Assembly: GCA_018266775.1 (NCBI GenBank)
Contig: JAFDZS010000015.1
Coordinates: 62,001-126,000, forward strand
Direction of reading: 5' to 3'
Source: Bacteroidota bacterium
Lineage (GTDB): Bacteria > Bacteroidota > Bacteroidia > Chitinophagales > Chitinophagaceae
DNA length: 64,000 nt
Part shown: positions 1 through 9,774 of the stretch, piece by piece
How positions within the stretch are numbered: the first letter of the stretch is position 1
Layout: each line of letters starts with the position of its first letter
The notes under the pieces: generated by a model
What the model saw: only the letters and a program-made list of their open reading frames with translations
The model's database searches: none
Told to the model about the DNA's origin: nothing
Made by a program: the position numbers and the translations under genes

Positions 1-636
1 CACATGACCAGGTGCATTTTGTGTTACCGCTGTACTTACGTTGCCGACCAGATCACTGATAAAAGAGTACATGGTGTTTGCGACAGGGGCGATCACGCAG
101 AAATATCAACCTACATTTCCAAAGCAATTGATAATGATTTCAGCGGCAATATGATTGATGTTTGCCCGGTAGGCGCATTAACAGATAAAACTTTCCGGTT
201 TAAGAACAGGGTTTGGTTTACCAAACCGGTAGATGCTCACCGCGATTGCGATAATCCCAAATGCTGCGGCAAAACTACTTTATGGTTACGTGGTGATGAA
301 GTGTTCCGTGTAACAGCACGTAAAGACGAATGGGGTGAGGTACAAAGCTTTGAGGGCAAAACAGGATGGATCTGCAATACCTGCCGCTTTGATAAAAAGA
401 AAACCAGTGATTGGGTGATAGAAGGGCCAACACAAGTGAGCCGTCATTCAGTAATATCACAGGGGCATTATGTAAATATGGTGAAACCACAGGAAACTGT
501 GCAGAAAGTAATGAATGGCAGGGCGCCTAAGTTACTGATGGATATTCATGATATCAGCGGTGTAAACAAACCGGGTATACACCTGAGCGATATGAACAGG
601 CCGGCACACAGCGATGATTTCAACGCAGTGCCCTAA
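1..636 (+). CDS. nuoG: NADH-quinone oxidoreductase subunit G, 5' truncated by the window edge
   Basis: This is the iron-sulphur subunit of the peripheral arm of respiratory complex I. It passes electrons from the NADH-oxidising module towards NuoI. The reading frame is open from the first base, so the true start lies outside the window and the ATG at 4 is internal. The visible part starts at the cysteine motif CILCYRC and continues with a CPVGAL motif that completes a [4Fe-4S] site. A second cysteine set follows (CDNPKCCG and GWICNTC). The protein ends about 90 residues later, so the long molybdopterin-type domain of E. coli NuoG is absent, as is usual in Bacteroidota. It is followed directly by nuoH, which supports the assignment. 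Confidence 0.9.
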   Translation, partial: HMTRCILCYRCTYVADQITDKRVHGVCDRGDHAEISTYISKAIDNDFSGNMIDVCPVGALTDKTFRFKNRVWFTKPVDAHRDCDNPKCCGKTTLWLRGDEVFRVTARKDEWGEVQSFEGKTGWICNTCRFDKKKTSDWVIEGPTQVSRHSVISQGHYVNMVKPQETVQKVMNGRAPKLLMDIHDISGVNKPGIHLSDMNRPAHSDDFNAVP

Positions 637-685
637 ACGATTGATGAATGCAATCAACAGCAACAAATAAAAACTAAAAAGGCTT

Positions 686-1729
686 ATGCTTTTAACGATA
701 GATACGGCAATAATAATAGAAAAACTGGTACTGATACTGGTGGTGGTGTTGGGTTCATTGGGTATTGCGATGTACACCACATTTGCAGAGCGTAAAGTGG
801 CGGCCATTCTGCAGGACAGGAGAGGCCCTAACCGTGCCGGCCCGTTTGGAATTTTTCAACCATTGGCGGATGGTTTAAAATTGTTTTTTAAAGAAGAGAT
901 CATCCCCAATTTCTCCTCAAAATTTTTATTTATTCTCGGCCCGTCAATGGCCATGTTAACCGCCATCATGACCAGCGCAGTAATACCCTGGGGCGATAAA
1001 GTACATTTCTTCGACAGGGATATTTCTTTGCAGATTGCTGATGTGAACGTTGGTATCTTATATGTGTTTGGTGTGGTAAGCCTTGGCGTGTACGGTATCA
1101 TGATAGGAAGCTGGGCCAGTAACAATAAATTCTCTTTGATGGGAGGTTTAAGGGCAGCATCGCAAATCATCAGTTATGAACTGGCGATGGGTATTTCCAT
1201 GATTGCATTGATAATGGTGACCGGTAATTTAGGCCTGAAAGAAATGGTATTGCAACAGCAGTCCGGCCATTGGAATGTTATTTATCAGCCGCTGGGTTTC
1301 CTCATCTTTTTAATTTGTGCTTTTGCAGAATGTAACCGAACGCCGTTCGATTTACCTGAAGCAGAAAATGAACTGATTGGCGGTTACCATACAGAATATT
1401 CTTCCATGAAGCTGGGCTTTTATTTATTCTCAGAATATATCAATATGTTCATCAGCAGTGTGGTCATGAGCACATTATTTTTCGGTGGTTATGACTGCCC
1501 GTTTGTGAACGAAGCCAATTTTACACCTAATATTGCGGCATTGATTGGTATTGGTGCGTTGATGGCAAAAGTGGTGTTCTTCCTGTTCCTGTTCATGTGG
1601 GTGCGCTGGACTATTCCGCGTTTCCGCTATGACCAGTTGATGAACCTGGGATGGAAAGTATTATTGCCGCTGGCGCTGGCCAATATGCTGGCAACAGGCG
1701 GTGTGTTGTTATTTTTAAACCATAATTAA
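686..1729 (+). CDS. nuoH: NADH-quinone oxidoreductase subunit H
   Basis: NuoH is the membrane subunit at the junction of the two arms of complex I and forms part of the quinone-binding chamber. The 347-residue product has about eight hydrophobic segments. It carries the family signatures CNRTPFDLPEAE and ELIGGYHTEYSS, the acidic loop thought to couple quinone chemistry to proton pumping. The length fits the family. The ATG start lies 49 bases after nuoG and is followed by a short polar stretch and the first membrane helix. It is in the standard G-H-I order. Confidence 0.96.
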   Translation: MLLTIDTAIIIEKLVLILVVVLGSLGIAMYTTFAERKVAAILQDRRGPNRAGPFGIFQPLADGLKLFFKEEIIPNFSSKFLFILGPSMAMLTAIMTSAVIPWGDKVHFFDRDISLQIADVNVGILYVFGVVSLGVYGIMIGSWASNNKFSLMGGLRAASQIISYELAMGISMIALIMVTGNLGLKEMVLQQQSGHWNVIYQPLGFLIFLICAFAECNRTPFDLPEAENELIGGYHTEYSSMKLGFYLFSEYINMFISSVVMSTLFFGGYDCPFVNEANFTPNIAALIGIGALMAKVVFFLFLFMWVRWTIPRFRYDQLMNLGWKVLLPLALANMLATGGVLLFLNHN

Positions 1730-1757
1730 TTCTTAACCTGAAAAGGTAATATACAAT

Positions 1758-2309
1758 ATGCAAGCATTAACCAACAGGGCAAAAGCGGTAGACAGGAGCC
1801 CGATGAGTTTTACGGAGCGCCTGTATCTTCCTGCAGTATTTAAAGGTATGTTCATCACGTTCACGCATATCTTTAAGAAACGCCCAACCATTAATTATCC
1901 TGAAAAGACAAGGCCATTCAGCCCCGTATTCAGGGGATTGCATATTCTGAACCGTGATGCAGAAGGAAGAGAGAATTGCACAGCCTGTGGTTTATGTGCA
2001 GTGGCCTGCCCTGCAGAAGCGATTACTATGGAAGCCGCAGAAAGATTACCAGGCGAAGAAAATTTGTACCGCGAAGAAAAATATGCAGCAAAATATGAAA
2101 TCAATATGCTGCGCTGTATCTTCTGTGGTTTGTGCGAAGAAGCTTGTCCGAAAGATGCGATTTATCTCAGTGAAACTTTTGCACCATCAGACTATCAGCG
2201 TAAGCAATTCATTTATGGCAAGAAAGATCTGTTGATACCACACCCGGTAAACGAACCGGATGCATATCAGCAGGCATTAGGAAACAGGGCTAAAAAAAGT
2301 AATTCATAA
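1758..2309 (+). CDS. nuoI: NADH-quinone oxidoreductase subunit I
   Basis: NuoI is the ferredoxin-like subunit that carries the last iron-sulphur clusters before quinone. Two complete [4Fe-4S] motifs are visible, CTACGLCAVACP near residue 75 and CIFCGLCEEACP near residue 118. The 183-residue product begins with an amphipathic region that packs on the membrane arm. It lies 28 bases after nuoH and 5 bases before nuoJ, so the genes form one operon. A second frame through this gene (about 1954-2235) is open but carries no motif and was ignored. Confidence 0.96.
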   Translation: MQALTNRAKAVDRSPMSFTERLYLPAVFKGMFITFTHIFKKRPTINYPEKTRPFSPVFRGLHILNRDAEGRENCTACGLCAVACPAEAITMEAAERLPGEENLYREEKYAAKYEINMLRCIFCGLCEEACPKDAIYLSETFAPSDYQRKQFIYGKKDLLIPHPVNEPDAYQQALGNRAKKSNS

Positions 2310-2314
2310 AAACA

Positions 2315-2821
2315 ATGGGGCTTACACAAATATTATTTTGGGTGTTATCAGTTATGGCATTAGGAAGTGCCTTAATGGTCATCACCAGGAAGAACCCGGT
2401 ACATAGTGTGTTGTACCTGGTGGTAACATTCTTTGCCATTTCCGGGCATTATATTCTAATGAACGCACAGTTTCTTGCCATTGTAAATATCATCGTTTAC
2501 GCAGGGGCCATCATGGTGTTATTCCTTTTTGTAGTGATGTTGATGAACCTGAACATGGATGTGGAACCGCAGAAGAACAGGATGCTGCAACTGGCCGGGG
2601 TCATATCTGGAGGAAGTTTATTTTTAGTCATACTTGCCGCATTGGTACAGGCAAAAAACAGTGCAGGTGGAAATATGGAAATGGGCACTGGTGATTATGG
2701 GTTGATCAAAAACCTTGGTATGACATTGTTTAATAATTATGTAGTACCGTTCGAGATCAGCAGTGTATTATTTTTAAGTGCCATGATTGGTGCAGTAGTA
2801 ATCAGTAAAAAAGAACATTAA
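2315..2821 (+). CDS. nuoJ: NADH-quinone oxidoreductase subunit J
   Basis: NuoJ is a small integral membrane subunit of complex I that links the quinone site to the antiporter-like subunits. The 168-residue protein has five predicted membrane helices. It contains the conserved stretch INIIVYAGAIMVLFLFVVMLMN, whose glycine-containing helix is typical of this subunit; only its pattern is used here. It is spaced 5 bases from nuoI and 5 bases from nuoK, and the three genes are presumably translated from one message. Confidence 0.94.
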   Translation: MGLTQILFWVLSVMALGSALMVITRKNPVHSVLYLVVTFFAISGHYILMNAQFLAIVNIIVYAGAIMVLFLFVVMLMNLNMDVEPQKNRMLQLAGVISGGSLFLVILAALVQAKNSAGGNMEMGTGDYGLIKNLGMTLFNNYVVPFEISSVLFLSAMIGAVVISKKEH

Positions 2822-2826
2822 CCTGT

Positions 2827-3162
2827 ATGGATATTAAATGGTATATAGAATTAGCTGTGGCCTTGTTCAGCATTGGCGTAATTGGTGTGCTCATACGCCG
2901 CAATGCCATCATCATTTTTATTTGTGTGGAACTGATGCTGAATGCAGCCAATTTATTGCTGGTGGCATTTTCTAAAATGCATGCCACCGCAATTGCAGCA
3001 GGTAAAGCTGCACCAACTGTAGTAGCAGATGCGCAAATATTTGTGTTCTTTATAATGGTGGTGGCAGCTGCTGAAGTGGCAGTAGGGTTGGCCATTATTG
3101 TAATGATGTACAGGAATGTGCACTCAGTGGATGTAAACTTTTTAAACAGATTAAAGAACTGA
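2827..3162 (+). CDS. nuoK: NADH-quinone oxidoreductase subunit K
   Basis: NuoK is a three-helix membrane subunit related to MrpC and takes part in proton translocation. The 111-residue product has the expected three hydrophobic segments. Two conserved buried glutamates are visible in the second and third helices (ICVELMLNAANL and VVAAAEVAVGLAI). The length is normal. The gene is 5 bases downstream of nuoJ and is followed by a 69-base spacer that contains an imperfect inverted repeat before nuoL. Confidence 0.94.
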   Translation: MDIKWYIELAVALFSIGVIGVLIRRNAIIIFICVELMLNAANLLLVAFSKMHATAIAAGKAAPTVVADAQIFVFFIMVVAAAEVAVGLAIIVMMYRNVHSVDVNFLNRLKN

Positions 3163-3231
3163 CGATAGCGACAGCATGCAGACGCTGGTTATAGCCTGTC
3201 TGTTAACAGTCGTCATCGTCCATACTAAAAT

Positions 3232-5157
3232 ATGAACAACGTTTTACAAATAGTCTGGCTGATACCGGTACTGCCATTAATAGGTTTTTTGATCAACGGG
3301 CTTGGCCGGAAACAATTATCCAAAACACTAACCGGCATTATTGGCAGTGGTGTCATTCTGGGCGCATTCCTGGTAAGCCTTTATGTATTCTTCAATGTAA
3401 AGTCAGGCAATACACATGTAGCGCACTATTTCAATTTTATCAATACGGAATCGCTGAACATTGGTTTCGATTTTCAAATCGACCAGTTATCATCTATATT
3501 CCTGCTGATTATTACTGGTGTCGGTTTTCTCATTCATGTGTATTCCACTTCTTACATGCATGAAGAAGACAGTAAAGATTTTGCAAAATATTTTGCATAC
3601 CTGAACCTGTTTGTGTTTTCTATGCTGTTGCTGGTAATGGGCGCCAACTATGTAATCATGTTTATAGGTTGGGAAGGCGTAGGGCTTTGTTCTTATTTAC
3701 TCATTGGTTTCTGGTTTAAGAATACCAATTACAATAATGCTGCAAAAAAAGCATTTGTGATGAACCGTATTGGCGACCTTGGTTTTCTCCTCGCCATTTT
3801 CTGGATATTAAATAAACTGGGCACGGTAGATTATCACTCGGTATTCAGTGCAGCAACAGAAGCCAAATCAAAACTAACAGCAGCAGACATTACCGGCATC
3901 ACCTTATTATTATTTGTTGGTGCTACAGGTAAAAGTGCACAAATCCCTTTATATACCTGGCTGCCCGATGCGATGGCGGGCCCGACACCCGTGAGTGCCC
4001 TGATCCACGCAGCCACCATGGTAACTGCAGGTATTTACATGATTGCCCGCAGCAACATTTTGTACACTATGGCGCCTGCCACACAAACTGTGGTAGCTGT
4101 TGTTGGTTTGGCAACAGCTGTGTTAGCTGCAACCATTGCATTAAAACAAAACGATATTAAGAAAGTGCTGGCATACTCAACCGTTAGTCAGCTGGGTTAT
4201 ATGTTTTTGGGTTTGGGCGTGGGTGCATACACCGGCGCTGTATTCCATGTAATGACACATGCTTTCTTCAAAGCGTTGTTGTTCCTCGGTGCAGGTAGTG
4301 TGATACATGCCATGGGTGGCGAACAGGATATGCGTAATATGGGTGGATTAAAAAAATACATGAGCACCACGCACATCACTTTCTTATTGGGATGTTTGGC
4401 CATTGCAGGTATGCCGCCGTTCTCCGGTTTCTTCAGTAAAGATGAAATACTGGCTGCTGCATTTGAAAAGAATCCCGTGTATTGGGCGATCGGCTGGCTG
4501 GGTGCATTGATGACTGCATTCTATATGTTCCGTTTATACGCGATGACTTTCCTTGGGCAATTCCGTGGCACGCATGAACAGGAACATCATTTGCATGAAA
4601 GCCCAGCTGCAATAACAGTGCCTTTAATAATACTGGCATTATTAGCGGTTGTAGGCGGATGGATCGGTATACCCGATGTGATCATGCAGGGCGGTCACAG
4701 GCTGGAAGCATTTTTAGAACCGGTATTTAAATCAAGCAACGACTATGTAAGAGCCCATGAGTCAATAAATGTTTTGAACCATACAAAAGAATTAGGTTTA
4801 ATGGCTGCTTCCGTAATCGGAGCATTATTCTCATTGCTATACGCCTGGAATAAATTCAGCAAATACCAAAAAACGGATGCAGAAGAAACTGGCCTGGGTA
4901 AAGTGCTGGCCAATAAATGGTATGTGGATGAACTGTATGACAAGATCATTGTAAAACCACTGCAATCGCTGGCATCATTTTTCAATAATGTGATAGAGAA
5001 AAAACTGATTGACGGTTTTGTAAACGGCGTTGGCAGGGCAGTAAATTACAGCAGCCGCCAGGTACGCTTGCTGCAAAGCGGCCATGTAGGCAATTATGTG
5101 TTGATGATGGTGATTGGAATTTTAATATTATTCATAGTACAATTGTTTTTGAAATAA
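3232..5157 (+). CDS. nuoL: NADH-quinone oxidoreductase subunit L
   Basis: NuoL is the distal antiporter-like subunit of complex I and a main proton pump. The 641-residue protein shows the proton-antiporter core with the signatures MFIGWEGVGLCSYLLIGFW near residue 145 and TWLPDAMAGPTPVSALIHAA near residue 240. It also has the discontinuous-helix lysine and histidine region (LKQNDIKKVLAYSTVSQLGY). A C-terminal extension ends in a hydrophobic helix, as expected for the lateral helix of NuoL. The start is the only ATG near the preceding stop. The order nuoK-L-M-N is standard. Confidence 0.96.
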   Translation: MNNVLQIVWLIPVLPLIGFLINGLGRKQLSKTLTGIIGSGVILGAFLVSLYVFFNVKSGNTHVAHYFNFINTESLNIGFDFQIDQLSSIFLLIITGVGFLIHVYSTSYMHEEDSKDFAKYFAYLNLFVFSMLLLVMGANYVIMFIGWEGVGLCSYLLIGFWFKNTNYNNAAKKAFVMNRIGDLGFLLAIFWILNKLGTVDYHSVFSAATEAKSKLTAADITGITLLLFVGATGKSAQIPLYTWLPDAMAGPTPVSALIHAATMVTAGIYMIARSNILYTMAPATQTVVAVVGLATAVLAATIALKQNDIKKVLAYSTVSQLGYMFLGLGVGAYTGAVFHVMTHAFFKALLFLGAGSVIHAMGGEQDMRNMGGLKKYMSTTHITFLLGCLAIAGMPPFSGFFSKDEILAAAFEKNPVYWAIGWLGALMTAFYMFRLYAMTFLGQFRGTHEQEHHLHESPAAITVPLIILALLAVVGGWIGIPDVIMQGGHRLEAFLEPVFKSSNDYVRAHESINVLNHTKELGLMAASVIGALFSLLYAWNKFSKYQKTDAEETGLGKVLANKWYVDELYDKIIVKPLQSLASFFNNVIEKKLIDGFVNGVGRAVNYSSRQVRLLQSGHVGNYVLMMVIGILILFIVQLFLK

Positions 5158-5169
5158 GAAGTTACAGAT

Positions 5170-6648
5170 ATGCAAACACTTGGGTTACGTTTCCCTGAAA
5201 TTTTATTATGGTCTCCGCTGATTGCCGGTTTGCTTTGCTTTATCCTGCGCAACGATAAGCAATCCAGAAATGTAGCTTTGGGTTCATCTTTGATCACGTT
5301 AGCCATTTCAATCGCAACATTATTTTATGCCAACGACAAGCAGTTGAGTGGTTTAAAAGACAGTTATGTTTGGTTACCTTATATTGGTTCCAGTTTTAGT
5401 ATCGGCTTAGATGGTATGGGGCACCTCCTTACGTTTTTAACCGCATTATCATTTCCCATCATTTTTATTGCCACGTCAAAAACGGAATATAAAAATGCCA
5501 GTTCTTTCTACGGTTTAATGTTATTGTCTCAGACTGGTTTGCTGGGTGTATTCATGGCTATGGATGCATTGGTATTTTATTTCTTCTGGGAGCTGGCACT
5601 GATACCGGTTTATTTTCTCAGCAGCCGCTGGGGTGGGGAAAGGCGGATACAGGCAACATTTAAATTCTTTGTATACACATTTGCAGGCTCATTGCTGATG
5701 CTGGTGGGTATTATTTATATCTATCTTCAAACACCGGCAACACAAGCCGCAATGCACTCGTTTTCTATTAACGCATTTTATTCATTGCATTTATCGTTCC
5801 AGCAGCAATATTGGTTATTCTGGTTGTTCTTTGTAGCCTTTGCTATCAAGATGCCTGTGTTTCCATTTCATACCTGGCAGCCCGATGCGTATGAACAGGC
5901 GCCTACAGCGGTTACGATGGTCATGAGTGGCATTATGGTGAAGATGGGTGTGTTTGCATTATTGCGCTGGCTGGTTCCATACTTCCCCGAAGCAATGGAT
6001 AAATACCGTTCCATCATCATCTGGCTTTCAGTTATCGGAATGTTATACGCCAGTTTGATTGCGATGAAGCAGGATGATATTAAACGCCTGGTGGCCTATT
6101 CTTCCATTGCACATATTGGTTTAATGTGTGCGGCCATTTTCACCAGTACAGCCAATGGAGTACAGGGAGTGATGATACAAATGTTCAGTCACGGTATCAA
6201 CATCATCGGAATGTGGATTGTGGTGGAATTACTGGAAAGGCAAACGGGCGTGAGAAAAATATCACAATTGGGCGGTGTGGCGCATAAAGCGCCGGTACTC
6301 ACCATTATGCTTGTAGTGATTGCTTTTGCCAATATTGCGTTGCCGTTAACCAATGCATTTATCGGGGAATTTATGATGTTTAACGGGTTATCGCAGGCGA
6401 ATATCTGGTATGCGGCGGTAGCTGGTATCAGTATTATACTCGGTGCAGTGTATACATTAAATATGGTGCAGAAAGTGTTTTACGGAGAAACCAATACACT
6501 TACTGCAACTATAAAAGATATTAACTGGAATGAAAAATTAGTACTGGCTGTGGTGGTGATTATTATTTTTATTGTAGGTGTTTATCCGCAACCAATATTT
6601 GATTTAACAAAAGAAGCAGTAACGTTGTTTGCAACAAAAGGAAAATAA
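5170..6648 (+). CDS. nuoM: NADH-quinone oxidoreductase subunit M
   Basis: NuoM is the second antiporter-like membrane subunit of complex I. The 492-residue product has about 14 membrane helices. It carries the motifs FFWELALIPVYFL (the conserved glutamate of the proton path) near residue 138 and FPFHTWQPDAYEQAPTAV near residue 236. The loop MKQDDIKRLVAYSSIAHIG is typical. It starts 12 bases after nuoL and is followed by a 46-base spacer before nuoN. Confidence 0.96.
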   Translation: MQTLGLRFPEILLWSPLIAGLLCFILRNDKQSRNVALGSSLITLAISIATLFYANDKQLSGLKDSYVWLPYIGSSFSIGLDGMGHLLTFLTALSFPIIFIATSKTEYKNASSFYGLMLLSQTGLLGVFMAMDALVFYFFWELALIPVYFLSSRWGGERRIQATFKFFVYTFAGSLLMLVGIIYIYLQTPATQAAMHSFSINAFYSLHLSFQQQYWLFWLFFVAFAIKMPVFPFHTWQPDAYEQAPTAVTMVMSGIMVKMGVFALLRWLVPYFPEAMDKYRSIIIWLSVIGMLYASLIAMKQDDIKRLVAYSSIAHIGLMCAAIFTSTANGVQGVMIQMFSHGINIIGMWIVVELLERQTGVRKISQLGGVAHKAPVLTIMLVVIAFANIALPLTNAFIGEFMMFNGLSQANIWYAAVAGISIILGAVYTLNMVQKVFYGETNTLTATIKDINWNEKLVLAVVVIIIFIVGVYPQPIFDLTKEAVTLFATKGK

Positions 6649-6694
6649 TTAGTAACAAAACATAACCATTCTCCGCTTTGGGCGGATCAGGCAC

Positions 6695-8101
6695 ATGAAC
6701 GAAATATTATTAACAGCAGTTTGGGGTATTGTAATGATGCTGGCGGGTGCATTTGTAAAGAACAAAAGCATACCCAAATATATTGCCATTGGCGGCTTAC
6801 TGATTACCATCTTTGCTACATGCAGGGAACTGTATTATCAGCAGTTAATATTTGATATTGATGTAAAAGGCATGCTGAATGTGGAAAGGGATGTGTCTTT
6901 CCATTTAACTTTCCTGGTGGCGATGCTGGTATGTACATTGTTCTATTTCCTGCTTAATGGAAGGGATATTGAAAAAGTGGGCAACAATGTATCTGAATAT
7001 TTTGCGCTGATATTTTTTATACTGTGCGGTGTGGGTATAGTGGCAAGTTTCAATACACTTTTAATGCTGTTCATTGGTATTGAAATTATTTCTATTCCAT
7101 TGTACATACTAACAGGAGCCGATAAACGTAATCTGAAAAGTAACGAAGCAGGACTGAAATACTTTTTAATGGGCGCTTTTTCCACCGGCATTATGCTGAT
7201 GGGTATTGCCTTTATTTATGGCGGAAATGAAAGTGGTTCCTTCTTCCTGGATAAAATTAATCTGGGCACAGGCAATATGTCGGTATTAACTACTATCGGC
7301 CTGGTATTATTAATGATATCATTATCCTTTAAAGTTTCTGCAGCGCCGTTTCATTTCTGGACACCGGACGTGTACGATGGCGCACCAACAGTATTTACAT
7401 CATTCATGTCAACCATTGTAAAGGCAGCCAGTTTCTTTGCTTTTGCTCGGTTGTTCGACAATGCTTTCGGCACCATGCAGGTGCAATGGCAAAAACTGAT
7501 TGTATTAATTACTGCAGCAACATTGCTTATTGGCAACCTAACTGCCGTATTTCAGCAGAGTGTAAAGCGTATGCTGGCGTATTCCAGTATTGCACAGGCA
7601 GGCTTTATGCTGTTTGCATTGTTCGCCATGAATGGAAAGGCGAAAGAAGGCCTGGTGTTGTATGGAACGGCATACAGCCTGGCCACCATTGGCATATTTG
7701 CAGTACTCATCAAAATGAATGATTATACCATTGACGGTTTTAACGGGTTGGCTAAAAAGCAACCGGTACTGGCATTTGCGGCAACCATCTTCCTGTTATC
7801 GTTAACCGGTATTCCCTTAACTGCGGGCTTTATGGCAAAATTCTATATGCTGATGGCTGCTGTGGATAGAGGGAATAATATCTGGCTGGTGGTGTTAGCT
7901 GTTTTATGCGCAGCCATTAGTGCTTATTATTATTTCCGTGTCATCCAGGCCATGTACTTCAAAGAAAATAACGAGGTTACTGCACAGCAGGAATGGGATG
8001 TTACACCATCATTCAAAATATTATTGTTGGTACTGGTGGGTATCATTATTTTGCTGGGCATATTCCCCAACCAGTTATTGATCGACTGGCTCTGGTATTA
8101 A
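6695..8101 (+). CDS. nuoN: NADH-quinone oxidoreductase subunit N
   Basis: NuoN is the third antiporter-like subunit and normally the last gene of the nuo operon, as here. The 468-residue product contains LFIGIEIISIPLYIL with the conserved glutamate near residue 131, FHFWTPDVYDGAPT near residue 220 and VKRMLAYSSIAQAGF near residue 290. All three match the family. The next gene is unrelated and in a different transcriptional context, so the operon probably ends here. No clear terminator hairpin was seen immediately after the stop. Confidence 0.95.
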   Translation: MNEILLTAVWGIVMMLAGAFVKNKSIPKYIAIGGLLITIFATCRELYYQQLIFDIDVKGMLNVERDVSFHLTFLVAMLVCTLFYFLLNGRDIEKVGNNVSEYFALIFFILCGVGIVASFNTLLMLFIGIEIISIPLYILTGADKRNLKSNEAGLKYFLMGAFSTGIMLMGIAFIYGGNESGSFFLDKINLGTGNMSVLTTIGLVLLMISLSFKVSAAPFHFWTPDVYDGAPTVFTSFMSTIVKAASFFAFARLFDNAFGTMQVQWQKLIVLITAATLLIGNLTAVFQQSVKRMLAYSSIAQAGFMLFALFAMNGKAKEGLVLYGTAYSLATIGIFAVLIKMNDYTIDGFNGLAKKQPVLAFAATIFLLSLTGIPLTAGFMAKFYMLMAAVDRGNNIWLVVLAVLCAAISAYYYFRVIQAMYFKENNEVTAQQEWDVTPSFKILLLVLVGIIILLGIFPNQLLIDWLWY

Positions 8102-8168
8102 ACACCACTCATAAAAGTTTTTTCTGCATATCTGCTTCAGTAGTTACCTTTAGGTGCAATCTTTTTTC

Positions 8169-9452
8169 ATGACCTTTGGTGATACATTAAAACTTTCCTG
8201 GCGCAACATCAGCAGCAACCGTTTACGCACGGGCATTACTGTTGCCATTATCGCTTTGGGTATATGTGCGCTCATCTGGTTTCTCACTTCATTACGGGCA
8301 GCCAGCAACAGCCTTACGTCCAGTTTCTCTACAATGGGTGCCAATGCATTCAGCATCCGTTATAAAGACAGGAATATCCGTTTTGGTGGCGGTGCCAACC
8401 GCAGTGTGATGAAAACGAGCAAATCCTCTTTAAAACAACGGAACTCCAGCATCGGTAAAATTATTACTTATGAAGAAGCAAAGGCTTTTAAGGAGCGCTA
8501 TTCATTTCCTGCGGCCAAAGTGGGGATTGCGGTAAGGGGCGCAGGAGGAATTGTGGTGAATAACAGCACCAAAAAAACCAACCCTGATATCAACTTTACC
8601 GGGGGGGATGAAAATTACCTGGAACTGAATGGGTATAAAATTGCTTATGGCCGGAACTTTACTCCAACAGATGTGGAATCTGGCCGTAATGTCTGCATTA
8701 TCGGCAGTACTGTTGCCGATAAATTATATCCGGAAAATCCGTCAAAAGCCATTGACCAGATCATCAATGTAGATCACATTCCATACCGCGTACTGGCAGT
8801 TTTGGAAGAAAAGGAATCCAGCGCATTTTTCAGTTCCGGTAAAGTGGTCATTACATCTTATAATAATATCCGCCGGATGTATTCCACACAAAATTCATCT
8901 TTTGCAATAGTGGTGATGGTTACTGATTTAAACCTTATGGATGTAGCCATTGGTGAAGCGAAAGGTACTTTCAGGCCCATACGCAAGCTGGATGTAAAGG
9001 AAGACGATAATTTCCTCATTGATAAAAGTGACAGTATTGCAGAATCGCTCATGAATAACCTGGGCTTCCTGGAAAAAGGAATTATTGCGGTGGCATTGAT
9101 CACATTGCTGGCTTCATCTATCGGCCTGATGAATATTATGCTGGTAGCCGTTAACGAAAGAACCAAGGAGATTGGGTTGATCAAAGCGATTGGCGGTACT
9201 AAAAAAGATATCCGCAATCAATTTCTCTGGGAATCTATTTTAATCAGTTTACTCGGCGCTGTAGCCGGTATTGTTGTAGGCATCATTCTCGGCAATCTCA
9301 TTGCCATGCTGATAAAATCCGGGCTGGTATTACTTTGGGGATGGATCATAGGGGGAATTATGGTTTGTTCGTTGGTGGGACTGGCCGCTGGGTTATACCC
9401 CGCAGTTAAAGCCAGTAAACTGAACCCTATAGATGCGTTGCGGTATGAATAA
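8169..9452 (+). CDS. FtsX/MacB-family ABC transporter permease
   Basis: This looks like the membrane subunit of a MacB/LolCDE-type ABC system, which extrudes lipoproteins or small molecules or drives periplasmic machinery. The product has one N-terminal membrane helix after a TFGDTLKLSWRNISSNRLRT leader and a periplasmic domain of about 230 residues. Three C-terminal helices follow, beginning with GIIAVALITLLASSIGLMNIM and NERTKEIGLIKAIGGTKKDI, the FtsX signature. The frame is open upstream from a GTG at 8154. I chose the ATG at 8169 because family members start just before the TFGDTLKL-like stretch. No ATP-binding partner is encoded nearby, so it must come from elsewhere. The substrate cannot be read from the sequence. 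Confidence 0.85.
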   Translation: MTFGDTLKLSWRNISSNRLRTGITVAIIALGICALIWFLTSLRAASNSLTSSFSTMGANAFSIRYKDRNIRFGGGANRSVMKTSKSSLKQRNSSIGKIITYEEAKAFKERYSFPAAKVGIAVRGAGGIVVNNSTKKTNPDINFTGGDENYLELNGYKIAYGRNFTPTDVESGRNVCIIGSTVADKLYPENPSKAIDQIINVDHIPYRVLAVLEEKESSAFFSSGKVVITSYNNIRRMYSTQNSSFAIVVMVTDLNLMDVAIGEAKGTFRPIRKLDVKEDDNFLIDKSDSIAESLMNNLGFLEKGIIAVALITLLASSIGLMNIMLVAVNERTKEIGLIKAIGGTKKDIRNQFLWESILISLLGAVAGIVVGIILGNLIAMLIKSGLVLLWGWIIGGIMVCSLVGLAAGLYPAVKASKLNPIDALRYE

Positions 9453-9728
9453 TGATGAAACGCAGATGACGCTGGTTGAACTTATTTTCACAGTTACACC
9501 GTTCAATTCAATTTCCAGGAAAATAATGGACTAATAGCTCCGCTTCTGCGTGCTGCCTTCTCACATGGTCACACGGAGACGTCAGACCATTACTGCGCTA
9601 TCTGCGCCTCTGCAGTACAATCATTCTTCAATTTGTATTCTCTCATTTCAGTTCTCAATCAAGTCTATTATGGTCAGAGGACGACGATATGCCATTTTTC
9701 CATTTTATCTTTCATTTACCACAAATAA
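9453..9728. other. Non-coding stretch between convergent genes
   Basis: This stretch lies between the plus-strand permease and the minus-strand metalloprotease. Short open frames exist but have no recognisable protein features, codon pattern or start context. I see no repeat, RNA gene or promoter in it. The only structured element is the terminator at its right end. Confidence 0.5.
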
Positions 9729-9754
9729 AAAGCCGTCCCAAACGGAACGGCTTT
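9729..9754 (-). terminator. Rho-independent terminator of the metalloprotease gene
   Basis: The arms AAAGCCGT (9729-9736) and ACGGCTTT (9747-9754) form a perfect 8-bp stem with a 10-base loop. Reading the minus strand, the stem is followed by a T-rich tail. It sits 20 bases past the stop of the minus-strand metalloprotease gene. It could also act on transcripts coming from the permease side. Confidence 0.75.
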
Positions 9755-9774
9755 CTCTATAATCAAAACAATAA

